Shown: in pieces, positions 22,192 through 33,000 of the stretch
Numbering within the stretch: the stretch's first letter is position 1
Layout of the letters: each line of letters opens with the position of its first letter
Source: Takakia lepidozioides
Taxonomy: Eukaryota; Streptophyta; Takakiopsida; Takakiales; Takakiaceae
Assembly (NCBI GenBank): GCA_030704615.1
Contig: CM060731.1
Span: forward strand, 44,084,001 to 44,144,000
DNA length: 60,000 nucleotides
Direction of reading: 5' to 3'
The notes under the pieces: generated by a model
The model's database searches: none
The model's input: only the letters and a program-made list of their open reading frames with translations
What the model was told of the DNA's origin: nothing
Translations under genes and position numbers: made by a program

Positions 22192-23619
22192 GGCCTTGAT
22201 TGAAATGCATCACAATTCAATTGATCACGGACTAAAAGTCCACAATTCTCCACAATTCAATTGAACTATTGGAAATTCTTTGAGATCAATCTTAACCCTT
22301 AAGCGACGAGAGCAGTTTTGGACCATTTCGACAAAAACTGGGCCCACCCTGACACGGGGCCTGTATCTCCCTACCCACTTTCATCCAGAGGGATGAGACG
22401 TTGCAAATTGTTCCCACCTACCAGATGCACAACCACCCCAAAAATGGGCAAATTCCACCGTCGAATTTGAGATATTATAACATATGAAGATGGTGCATTT
22501 TCTACTGAATGCAAATAATGGTCCTCAAATTTACCTTTGACCAAGCCCCTGGGCTATGTTTGGTGGGTGAATGAAAGCCATATTCCATTGGTTGCATACA
22601 TCCCAAAGCACCTGTCAAAATTTCAGGTGAAATTGACAAGAATAAGGCGGTGTTGCTTTGTATGTGGATGGGGAGGGGCTTAAAATAGGTAATTTGCAAA
22701 TCAGATGCTGGAGGTCCCAAAATTGTTGGCCAAATTGGAATGCCAACAGTCAGTGTGAGCATGCCTACATTGAGAGTACACTGGCCAAAAATCAAACAAA
22801 TTGGAGTAAAAATGGTGCTAAGATGGAGGATTTCCTGCTTTCCCCGGCCCTTCAACTCAGGCATAGGGTTGCCGGATTTGCCGCAACGCATCCCAGGCCA
22901 CGTCATGCACTCCCTCGTGTTTGCAGGGCCACGTCATTCAAACCGCCATCATGAAAGGGTGAACATACACCCGTGCCTCATCACCCCCACATGGCCCTTG
23001 CTACAAACCCCCGCCGGATTTTCCATAGGCGCCTGCCACGTTGCCAGTCAACCTGCGTGGGCCCCCACCAATCCACCCAGACCCCATGCTGGCAAAAATC
23101 GCTGATGTCACAAAAATAACTTTTTCCTGGCGCAATCAAGTCGTACATGTAGAGGACATTGCGGCCTACATTTTTCATTCAGGATGGCCCTTCATCCGAG
23201 TTCATCCGGCGAAGCTATGCTTGGATGAAAGCATGACGCAGGTCGGGTCGCTTCGTCGTTTAGGGGTTAATCTACAATTCGATTGAGTTAAGAAAAAAAA
23301 AAATTGAATTGTGAGCACATAATTCAATTGAATTGTGAAGTGCCAGGTCAATGAAATTGTCAACTCATAATTCAATTGAATTGTTGGCAATTCACTTGAA
23401 CTACAAAACTCAAACCTAATTTGCAATTCAATTGAACTGTAATATATAACTATTAGTTTATCAAGTGAATTATGTGCTCACGAGTCACAATTGAATTGAA
23501 TTGTAGATTAAGATTGATCTCAAAGAATTTTTAATAGTTGAATTGTCCTTGCAATTTAACTGAATTGTGCATTTTTAATCCGCAATCAATTGAATTGTGA
23601 TGCATTTCACATCGAGGCC
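22192..23619. mobile_element. 1.4-kb foldback element with about 100-bp terminal inverted repeats
   Basis: The left arm (22192-22294) begins GGCCTTGATTGAAATGCATC. The right arm (23507-23619), read on the other strand, begins GGCCTCGATGTGAAATGCAT. The two then run parallel through ACAATTCAATTGAT and AAATTCTTTGAGATCAATCTTAA, with one short indel zone. CAATTCAATTGAATTGTG-type palindromes recur many times at 23270-23600. No transposase is seen, so it is non-autonomous. Confidence 0.85.
22293..23270. mobile_element. TTAA-flanked MITE-like element, copy 2, nested in the foldback element
   Basis: Left end TTAACCCTTAAGCGACGAG; right end CTTCGTCGTTTAGGGGTTAA, its inverted complement with few changes. 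Bounded by TTAA on both sides, as expected of piggyBac-type insertions. Interior similar to the inverted copy ending at 25191 (TACCAGATGCACAAC, GAAGATGGTGCATTTT). Confidence 0.7.
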
Positions 23620-23843
23620 TATTTGGAACCTATTCAAGGCCTATATGTAACCTATGTTCGTGTTCGATGTTTGTGTTGTTGATGCAGGTTGTGTTCTACA
23701 ACAACCTGAATCAGTTACTTTGTTGACGCAATTCCCCATCCGGCAATTTTTTTCAGACGGATTTGAGAAACAAACTGGAGGTAGGAGGAATTTACTTTGT
23801 CATACCCAGCCGTCAACAGAAACATGTAGGGGTGTGTAATGTT

Positions 23844-24518
23844 TAACCCCTAAACGGCGAAGCGACCCAAATCGGTCGCTTCAGTCAGCACCAGGATCCA
23901 CCTCCCGATCCACCTCCCGGGATGTGAGTGGATGGAGGTGGGTCCCCAAGATAAAGTGAGGGGGTTAACCCTAAACGCCCATCTCCTTCTCAATGTAGTC
24001 AAACTTTGATCTGTAGCTCAATTTCCCGTCTTGAATTTGAGAAAATTACGTTTTTAATATTTTCCATAGTTGAAGCTATATGTTACCTATAAATCTTGAT
24101 TTTTTCAGAATTGTCTCATAAAAATTGAAATATTATGATTTTCTTAAGCTTAATGTCTTCAAAAAATCATATCAATTACTATACGTATCCAAAATTTATG
24201 AAAATTTTACCTTGGGTGTAAATCACAATGAAAAACACTTTCGTATATTTAAAATTCAAAAAAAGTTTATAAGTTGAAAATTTCGATAGAAAAACTATGC
24301 TGAAGAACAAATTTGGCTCTTGATCCATTGAATTGGTAATTGCTATAAAAGATTCAATAATTGGAATTTTGATGAATTGTAAAGTGGAATAGAAACTAGA
24401 CTTGATTACCTTTACTTTATTAGTTCAACTCAAATGCAAAAAATATCGTTTTCAAAGTGAAAACTAAGTTTGACCAGAGAGGAGCCACTGTAGGGCCTCT
24501 TGGACGTTTAGGGATTAA
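23844..24518. mobile_element. TTAA-flanked MITE-like element(s), copy 3
   Basis: TTAACCCCTAAACGGCGAAG at 23844 and a second start TTAACCCTAAACGCCC at 23965. The right end at 24501-24518 is GGACGTTTAGGGATTAA, complementary to the second start. The first start may be a partial copy or a tandem terminus. The interior is AT-rich with no ORF. Confidence 0.6.
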
Positions 24519-24724
24519 CGAGAAGCACACGTGGGAATTTAAAGCGCCCTAAAATATTAAAAGCTGTGCTCCCTAGAATTTTTCAAAGTGCAAATTCAGC
24601 GTTGACTTGCCTACATGGTAGGCCATATGAGGAATCTTGAAAATAACATCTAGGGCTCAGATTTGATCAAAATGCCAATTTTTTTTACTAGGCACTATGT
24701 AATGTTAGTGTGCACTTACTTACT

Positions 24725-25191
24725 AGAGGAATTAGAAAACAAATATCACGTCATGGCTCTACTTGGGTAAGAAGCCAAACCATGATAATTTACCCCCCAG
24801 ATTTCAGATACAAAGCACCCCCCCAAATTTTTAGCAAATTGGGGTGAAATTTGGTGTGAGGGTTTGGGATACAACACTTCACTAGAATATAGCATTTTTT
24901 CTCCCAGCAAAATTTTGGAACTTGGATTTTTTGCTTGGTCAAACATGAAGTTTACCCTTTTGTTTTTCCATTTTCCAAAAAATGCACCATCTTCAATTGT
25001 TATAATCTCCCAAACTAAACCCTGGAATCTCCCCAAATTTGGCCAAGTTGTGCATCTGGTACGTAGGAATAAGTTTGTATGGTTCATCCACGTGGATGAA
25101 TGTTGGTAGACAGGTACACGCTGACGTGTGAGTGGGTCCCAGATTTGTCCAAAAATCGAAAAACTGATCTGGTCCCTCACTCAGGGGTTAA
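24725..25191. mobile_element. TTAA-flanked MITE-like element, copy 4, inverted
   Basis: Right terminus CACTCAGGGGTTAA at 25178-25191. On the minus strand the interior follows copy 2 closely: TACCAGATGCACAAC, GAGATTATAACAATTGAAG, ATGGTGCATTTT. The left limit is not defined. The minus-strand open frame across it (24746-25180) has no recognisable domain and overlaps the repeat. Confidence 0.6.
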
Positions 25192-25635
25192 GTGTGCAAC
25201 TACGTACACCTGTTCATTCAATGGGATGGGCAATACTTTTCCTTCACCTAGCTTTGGTTTTGTATGTTGGACATCAATCACAAAAATGCTTCACCAAACT
25301 TCTAGATGAGGGGATGATGGCTGCGGGCGTTTCCATGGGCTACACCTCTTCCAGACAAAGAGGGAGGTGAACAGTCGATGAATTGGATATGACAGCAGCC
25401 TTGGGTTCTGATGGATTAGATTGAAAAACTTCAGTGGTTTGAATTTTGCATTGGAGTAGTCTGCTTGATTGTCTTCCAGTGTATGAGAATTTGAATGTCT
25501 AAAGCTTAAAGCGGTGTTAAGTCAGGTACCAAGGTAATCTTGACACCTGGAGAGGGTTATTTTCAACCGTCGTTGTCGCGAGGTTCATGAGACATTGTAC
25601 ATTTGTCTTTCATGTATGGTTTGTTAGAGACAACC

Positions 25636-25800
25636 AAGTTATAGCCCAGCCGTAATGGGCACATACATACCACCTCGGAAGTGTGGTTCAGTCCGCCCAT
25701 GGTAACAGAAAGGTGTCCACCTTCCCAGCCCTTCGGGGTCAAGAGACGCCATAGTTTACTATTCTTTCGGGAGGTGTCATATATTATTATTATGATTTGT
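25636..25800 (+). mobile_element. tRNA-derived SINE, copy 2
   Basis: Same order as copy 1: TATAGCCCAGCCGTAATGGGC, a B box GGTTCAGTCC (25685-25694), AGGTGTCCACCTTCCCAG, AAGAGACGCCATAG, then TTTACTATTCTTTCGGGAGG and TGTCATATATTATTATTATG. The 3' third resembles the retroelement 3' end at 20250-20300. Confidence 0.78.
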
Positions 25801-26621
25801 AGGATAGCGATAGAGTTGTGTATCGATTTTATGTATGCGCATGATAGGCTCAGTTACACTGTCTATGAACATATTTTAAACATATATAATATTTTATTTC
25901 GAATTATTTGAAAGAATAAAGTAAAGTTAAAAAAAAAAATTTGGTTGGAGAAATTCATTTCCAAAATATTTCTCCTGCAAAATATTTTGTAGGCAAAATA
26001 TCAAAACTATTGATCCTAGAATAGGAAATAGTTCTTTTTTGTGTCTAAAAAATAACTTTATGCCTAAATAGAAAAAGGATAACTTTTAAAGCCTAAAACT
26101 GGCTTGACAAAAATCAATAATATCTCTCCAACATAATTGACTCTATTGTAACTTAACACAAGCACAAAAAATCCCTCGAGTCTTTTTTCAAACTAAAAGC
26201 TTGTAGAAAGAAGCTAACTGCAGAACTTTAGCAAAGTACTAATGAAGTTTAGGGTTTAGGACGTCCCTAAGGCTTAGAATAGAACACATATGAACGTTCA
26301 TTGAAAATCAACTGAATAAGAGGAATGAGCCTCGGGTCCTGGGGGCATAGAGTCAAACCTGGATAAGTGTTACACTTTGGAAGTAACAAAAAAATAACAT
26401 TTACAAAAATTTAATGCTAAAACAAATAAAAGGCTTAGGGTAAGAAAAAAAAAACATTTATGTAAGTAACATTAAACCAGGGTCTGACAATTTCTTTTTT
26501 AAATAACACGTACCTAGTCATTGAAATAATTTATAACAAGTGGCTCCACCACAAGAGGCTTTGTCCTTTGGTGATTTTGCGGTTGTTGTTTTATACTTTT
26601 CCTAGGGCTTCGTGAATCATT
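25801..26621. other. AT-rich gene-free stretch
   Basis: No exon, RNA gene or repeat recognised apart from short A/T runs. Confidence 0.4.
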
Positions 26622-27121
26622 CCCATCAACCCTCCATAGACTAGGCTTAATGGATAAGCCTAATTCTCTCCCTAAAGATGTATCCACTATGCCTCTAGTC
26701 CCATCAACCCTCTAAAGACTAGGCTCTCTCTCTCTCAATGCTTAATGGATAAGCCTGGTTCTCTGCCCAGGCAAGAAGTCTCCACAATGCCTCTATCCCT
26801 TGCGGGTCCATCAACCCTCTAAAGACTAGGCTCTCTCTCTCTCAATGCTTAATGGATAAGCCTGGTTCTCTGCCGAGGCAAGAAGTCTCCACAATGCCTC
26901 TATCCCTTGCGGGTCCATCAACCCTCTAAAGGCTAGGAGCTCTAGGCTTAACAGATAAGCCGAGTTCTCTCCGTAAAGATGTCTCCACAATGCATCTATC
27001 CCTTGCGGGTCCCATCAACCCTCTAATGACTAGGCTCTCTCTATCTCTCTCTAGGCTTAATGGATAAGCCTAGTTCTCCGCCTAGGCAAGAAGTCTCCAC
27101 AATGCCTCTGTCCCTTGCGGG
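26622..27121. repeat. Five-unit tandem repeat, 78-111 bp, upstream of the PsbP-domain gene
   Basis: Units begin with CCATCAACCCTC at about 26622, 26700, 26807, 26914 and 27011. Each holds GGCTTAATGGATAAGCC, a palindrome-like core, plus AAGAAGTCTCCACAATGCCTC and CCTTGCGGGTCC. Units 2 and 3 are nearly identical (107 bp). CT runs occur in the spacers. The array ends 200 bp before the ATG at 27322. Confidence 0.9.
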
Positions 27122-27321
27122 ACAGAGCCAATAAAATAAAATTTAAAAAACACACACACACCCTACCATTTAACATATAACGCTTCCCCTTGTCAAATTT
27201 GCGGCAGTAGAAAAAAAATAAAGAGTGGTAACTTAGCTCTCTATCTTTATCTAAATGCTCCGTTACGGATATCAAGTAGCTAACGAAAAACAAGAGTTGC
27301 TGGGTGGTGGGAAGCTGAGCT

Positions 27322-29253
27322 ATGGCTTCCCTCCTCTCTTCTTCCCTTGGGTATGGCCTGCACAGATCCGTTGACAATACCTGCCCTGTCTTGGGTTCTC
27401 TATCCTTCTCTCCTGTTGGAACTATAATTCACAGGAGGAAATGGGTTTCAATCTTTTTGAGGACGGGGAGGGAGTTGTGCATCGGTACCCCTCGGGCATC
27501 ACACAATCATCGATTGGCCGTGGCCAGCGTGACAGACTTATGCACCTCGAAATCAGCTTGGAGGACTAGTGAGGAGGAATGTGAGAAAGCACATTCAAAC
27601 GGGAGTGTATCTTTCTCGCTTTGCAGTGATGCAACAACAGCGGAGGCCCAGGCTTGTCAATCTAGGATTGTGAGAATGAAATGGAGTGGTTATCTCCAGG
27701 TAGAGACATGGATTGGCAGTAGGAGAGCTGCCCTTTTGTCAATATCGCTCGCGAGCCTTTTGATATCAAATCCGAAGGAAAGCATTGCGGAGGGTGAGTC
27801 CTTCCCACCCCCCAGCCCTCCTCGTCCTGAACTCCTGCATTAAGTAGGCGCTTCTTGAATGTAATTAGGTGTTTCAGGCTACGAAAAAATTAAGTGGATG
27901 CTTGATTAGTGTCTCAGCAGAACTATAATAATTCCTGTATTGTAAAACGACAGCATTCTACCTTCAGATTAGAGCAAACAAGATTCCTGCTTTCCAGTAA
28001 AAAGTATGGGAGGACAAAGGTATCTTGAACCTGGTTAAACCTGGCTTAAACCTGGTTTCTGACTTTGGATGGAACAGGAAGGGAAGAGATAAAGATAAAG
28101 ATAAAAGATAAAGAGAGAGAAGTTCAATTTGACTGGAACTTGCCTGTTTAGAAAGATAGACCTGAACATACACTGTTGGACTTGGAGTTGTGTACCTAGG
28201 AAGTCCGGCAGATTTGAATTGTAAAATGCTGCAGAACTCTATCTGCAACCAAGTCATGAATGAGACAATGGTGCCTTTAGTTGCAAATGTTGTTCAAAGT
28301 GCCCCCTGGTCTGGCAATCTGGTAACTGATCGTTTGAGCAATTGGCAGAGAAACAGGATATTCAAGATTTCAGCTTGGAGCCCTACAATGATGAAAAGGA
28401 GGGCTTCACGCTGCTTAGACCTGCTCTATGGAACAAGGCAAGATTCTGATGCTTATATATTTCTCTTAGCTCTCATTCCTGGTTTGATTTCTCAAAGAAT
28501 TCCCTGAGGCTGGAATCCCATGTTACACTGGTGTAGCAGTGAGATTGCATCCTTAGTCCCTGGGGAACTTTGCTTAAGGGCTAGAAATGAAGTGCCAACA
28601 ATACCACATGCAAGTAGTTGGTGGGGAGAGGAAAGGAATTCCACAAGTGATAAGCTTATATCGGTTGCACTGGAGGGTGATAGGTGGAGAAGGCAGGAGC
28701 TACACTTCTCTTGGAGGATCCAACTACAAGGGGAAACAGCATTGGTGTAGTGGTGAACCCAGTGCGCATTTCATCTCTAAAGGACTTTGGTAGCCTTGAT
28801 GATGTGGCCGACAAGCTCATCGCAGCAGAGCGTCGGAAGGTACTGCCAGCGTACTCAGTTTTCCAATCCCTAACCATGTTAAGATAGCTCAAGATCATCT
28901 GCTCTTTAGAAACACCATTAGTTTGCTCTCAGCTATCCATGTCTGCTCCTCAATCTCCTGAAAAGTAAACTTTACAATGCCTGTGTTTTCAAATTTTGCA
29001 GCCTAGCACAAATGAGGCAAGGCTGGTGAGAACACAAGAGCGTCAAGCACATGGAAATTTCCCCCTTTATCAATTGGAGTACACGTTGGACAGCTCGAGG
29101 GGCAAGAAGCGTATTCTCTCTGCAGTGACAGTAGCTGCACGCAAACTCTACATCCTCAATATTGCCTATGTAGACTCTCCAGTTACACCTGCACCAGCAG
29201 CCTTGGTTGAGGCTTTTCAGCAAGTGTTGGACTCATTTGATTTACTAAGTTAA
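27322..29253 (+). CDS. PsbP domain-containing protein (PPD2-like), thylakoid lumen, 4 exons, 322 aa
   Basis: Homologue of the plant PsbP-domain family, relatives of the photosystem II extrinsic subunit; closest by recall to PPD2. Exons 27322-27793, 28349-28437, 28684-28839 and 29002-29253 add up to 969 bp with phase kept. The long N-terminus reads as a bipartite targeting signal: a Ser/Arg-rich plastid transit region, then twin arginines and a hydrophobic stretch (GSRRAALLSISLASLL, residues about 132-147), typical of Tat transport into the thylakoid lumen. The PsbP domain follows: EKEGFTLLRPALWNKVEKAG, GVVVNPVRISSLKDFGS, VADKLIAAERRK, STNEARLV, YTLDSSRGKKRILSAVTV, LYILNIAY, and the C-terminal QQVLDSFDLL. 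Intron 2 has a GC donor (AAG|GCAAG) and an AG acceptor. The precise paralogue is uncertain; the fold and targeting are well supported. It is the tail-to-tail neighbour of the LAMMER kinase gene, with about 800 bp between stop codons. Confidence 0.93.
28438..28683 (+). other. GC-AG intron
   Basis: The donor is AAG|GCAAGA at 28438 and the acceptor GATAG ends at 28683. No alternative GT donor nearby keeps the frame between LRPALWNK and VEKAGATL. GC donors with a strong AAG|GCAAG context are a known minor class. Confidence 0.85.
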
Positions 29254-30046
29254 CATAACCTCTAATGCTATAAATTATAATTCTAAGACAGTAAAAGGAC
29301 CTCCGTTGGTACCAGGCCCTGTGCGATTGCACCTACATCAGCTGCAAAGAGCATGTTCAGACAATTCGTTGTTATGGCCGTATCAGCAGGTCACAGTAGT
29401 CTTATTTGTCTAGGTTTAGATTGAATGAAACTCTTGAATCTGGAACCAACACCTCGGCCTCCACAGCAGATCCTCCGGAGGAATCCTGATACGACTGCTA
29501 GCATCAGAAAACAAAGTGTACAAACCTGGGTATAATATGAGGCACAAACAAATAGCTCCCACAACCATTGGAATATTTCAAGTTTTTAAACCCTCAGAGA
29601 AATACAATATACTCTGCTTCTAAATGGGCATTGAGTTCATGATCAAATGCAGAGGGTAGGTACCTGAAACTGGACAAAACATCCAGATCAGGAATCTTTT
29701 AGGAATCTTTTAAACTCCAACAACATAGACTAAGCCCACAGCACTACTCCATGAATCATTGATCTTCATCATTTTACTTAAAACAGTGACCATGCTACAA
29801 GAAAGCTTTGCTTGGTGGTAAGGAGGATAGGTACATCCCAAAATTGACTGCCACGAGCTCACTGCCCCCTTAAATTCTAGCAATGAAGAAGAAATTCAGA
29901 TTTACTCTTACATGCGCCATGCTTACAGTGGAAGGGTGGACTGGAGGTTAAGGGGACAGCCCGAACAGATGGCAGCAGGAAAGAATCATGTAGGAACAAC
30001 AGAATGACAAATAATAGAGTGAAGATCATGTAGACTAACATATAGC
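29254..30046. other. Convergent intergenic region
   Basis: Lies between the stop of the plus-strand PsbP-domain gene and the stop of the minus-strand kinase gene, so it should hold both 3' UTRs. No canonical AATAAA was singled out. No other feature seen. Confidence 0.5.
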
Positions 30047-33000
30047 TTACATGCGACGGCTTGGCTCTCTAAAGAATGGGTGCTTCAGCGCCTCTTTTGC
30101 AGTGAGTCGTTCCGAGGGCTCAAACTTGAGCAACCCTTGCAGCAAGTCAATGAGCAGACCCCCAGAGTGATCCACGTGTTGCATAATCAGATTCTGCCAC
30201 ATGCCCACGTTCGACCTCCACTTATTGTAAATCCCATCTACAGAAGATGCTATTCAAGATTTAGAGTTGTCTGAAGCATGCCCCATCAATGCATACAGCA
30301 GCACCATCAAGCACAAGTATGCAAGGCAACGATGTCAACAAAAGGCCCGCTCAACAGTACAAGTCCACACTATGGCTACCAAATTTGTAAGATGGGCACA
30401 TATGACATCCCATTACATTGCAACAAAGCAATCTTTGCAGATTTCTTTCAGTTGGCTTTGAAGGTCCTGGGGTTATCAGGTAACCTAAAACTCCCAATGT
30501 TAAGGATCACCACATCTCCAGCTAGCCTGACATGCCGGCATAAAGCATCAAACCTGGGTGGATTTTTGAGGCCAGGTACAACTGTGCCATCAAACCACTG
30601 GTTGAGGTTTTGAAGAGTGAGGTGAGAAAGCACTAAACCCAGAAGAAGTAGATTATAGCACCCAGAAGACGGGTAAGGTGCATGCAGAGGCCATGCGCAC
30701 TATACTGCCATGCATATCTCTCTCTACCAACACCACAGGATCAGAGAAAAAGGCAGTCCAGCAATCGGCCCTGCTACAATATCCAATGCAACAATGACAG
30801 AAGAGGGGTGCGCCTATGCCCTGCCACAATTTCCCAGTCACATTCTTAGAATTAGTTTGCTCAATTATTTATCAATGGGTCTGCAAGCGAAGAAGACATA
30901 CCCGAAGTCGTGGTAGTCTGCGCACAGCTCTGATGCTCTCCCTTGAGATTGCACCCTCAGGCCAATTCAATTCACGTCCATGCCTAAAATACTTCTCGGA
31001 CCGTCGGCTGTCAATCGACACAAAAAGCCCGAGAGATTCACATTGTCTGTCACATTTCCTCCACATCAACATGATCTGAAAAAAACCGCAGTTTAGAGAT
31101 CCCATCTAGGACAGCTCAGATTTCAGATTTCAGAATGCCGCAGACAGCACACAATAAGGCCTGCGCTCAGAGGCCATTAAGATAAAAAGACAAAGACAGA
31201 ACAGAGGAAAGAGGATGATGCTGTCTTTTGTTAGCAGGTCGGCAAGTTTCCATAGCCACACTACCAGTCAAACTCAGGCAGTTCGCTGTAGGCATATTGA
31301 TCTAGAGGCATGAGACCCAATTGTACAACTTTGAGAGGCAATGCCCCCACCTACCCTGCTTGGTAGACTGACCACATGGCCATACTTGTAACATGAGGAT
31401 TTCCAACCAGCACAGCCACTGTCCTAACCACTTGCCTAACATTCAGAAACTCAATGGCTCATGGGAAGTACAGATAAGGTAATAAGATGGAAATGACGGC
31501 ATCTCAGAATAGGAGAGAGAATTTTGTTGGAGACATGACAGTACCAGTGTTAGAAAGGCAGTGATTTATCTCTCAACAAATATATTGATGAAGAATTAGA
31601 ACACATACTCTGCCCTTTTGATCATATGTTGAGGGATGGGCCCCAGCACACGCTCCATCATTGCCAAATGCTCCAAGTTTTCATGCGTCTGGAACAGAGC
31701 ATCCCCCTGCCTCACACCCACATCCCACCACAGAAGTCCATGAGGGAAAACAAAGGAAGGCGGTATGAGAAGATTTCATCGCAGGTAACAGGAGAGGTAG
31801 CGCGCTAGAGATAAGCAGGCAGGGAACCTTGAGGATTATAATGCTCTGATATGGCGGATATCACATACCGAACACAGTTCTACGAGTATACAACCCACGC
31901 TCCATAAATCGCAAGGGTATGTCCACCCAAGACCTGGGACACAGCACTTTTATGATTATCCACTCTCATAACCTCCTCTCCTATCTCTCCCTCAGTTGCC
32001 CCGAAATTTTTTGCACCAGAAGAAACAGAGAAAAAACCTCCAGGTAAGAAGAGAAAGAGAGAGGAAAGAGTATACACAGAGGTAGCTAAACTGTTTTGTC
32101 GGAAAAGCCCTTGTGTTTTGGGCTACCAGATGGACCCGAGTATGGAGACAAAAAAAACTCACCAAGTATGACCTCAGGCGCCCGGTAATGGCGAGTGGAG
32201 ACCACTGAGCAATGGTAGTGGCTGTCAAAGGTGGCACTGCCAAAATCAATAAGCTTAATCTCACTGGATTTGGGCACTCGCTTGAAATGCTTCCCTGTTT
32301 GCGACTTCTGCCAACCAACCAGTTGTCAACACCCAACCTGCTAACCATCCCCTTACTCCGAGATAAACCTTTCAGAATGACTTCCACCAGAATGCCTGGT
32401 TTCAAAAGAAGAGAATACCACCCAAGATGGAGCTATGGAACTTGTAATGTCTCCTTGACCAGGTTAGACTGCTGCCTCTTTGTTAGCTGGTCTGCAATCT
32501 AGACCACCACAAACTGAGTGACCATGACTTCTTGAACCAATTATTCCCATGATGACCCGTATGTGCTCACTTCAATGAGCCACTTGTGCCCTCCAACATT
32601 GGCCTAGCTGAGCTTACCCACAGCACCCACATCATACTAACTCAGAAATTATCCAGCTTTGCAATGCACAAGTTATTATGGTGCATTCTGTCAGTTCTGT
32701 CACACCAGACCTTGTTCAGTACTCTCAAACAGAAGGATCTAATTTGAACTCTAGAATAGGAAGTATGGAAATTTGTTAATTCACTGTCAGCCCAGCAGAA
32801 GGTCACCAAATTATCATTCACTTCAAAGTAACTTGAGGGCTAAGCGGAAAAAAGAGTGCAAGAGTTGCAAGGAGCAAGTTTGGGGTTTCCTTACCTTGAA
32901 GTCTGGAACTTTGACATACTCAGACGAGATCAAAAGAATATTCTCCGGCTTCAAATCGGTGTGGATGAGGGTGAGCTCATGCATATCTGCATCTCACGAC

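Noticed and set aside
24746-25180. 144-codon minus-strand frame
   Set aside because: Lies within a MITE-like repeat copy and has no recognisable domain.
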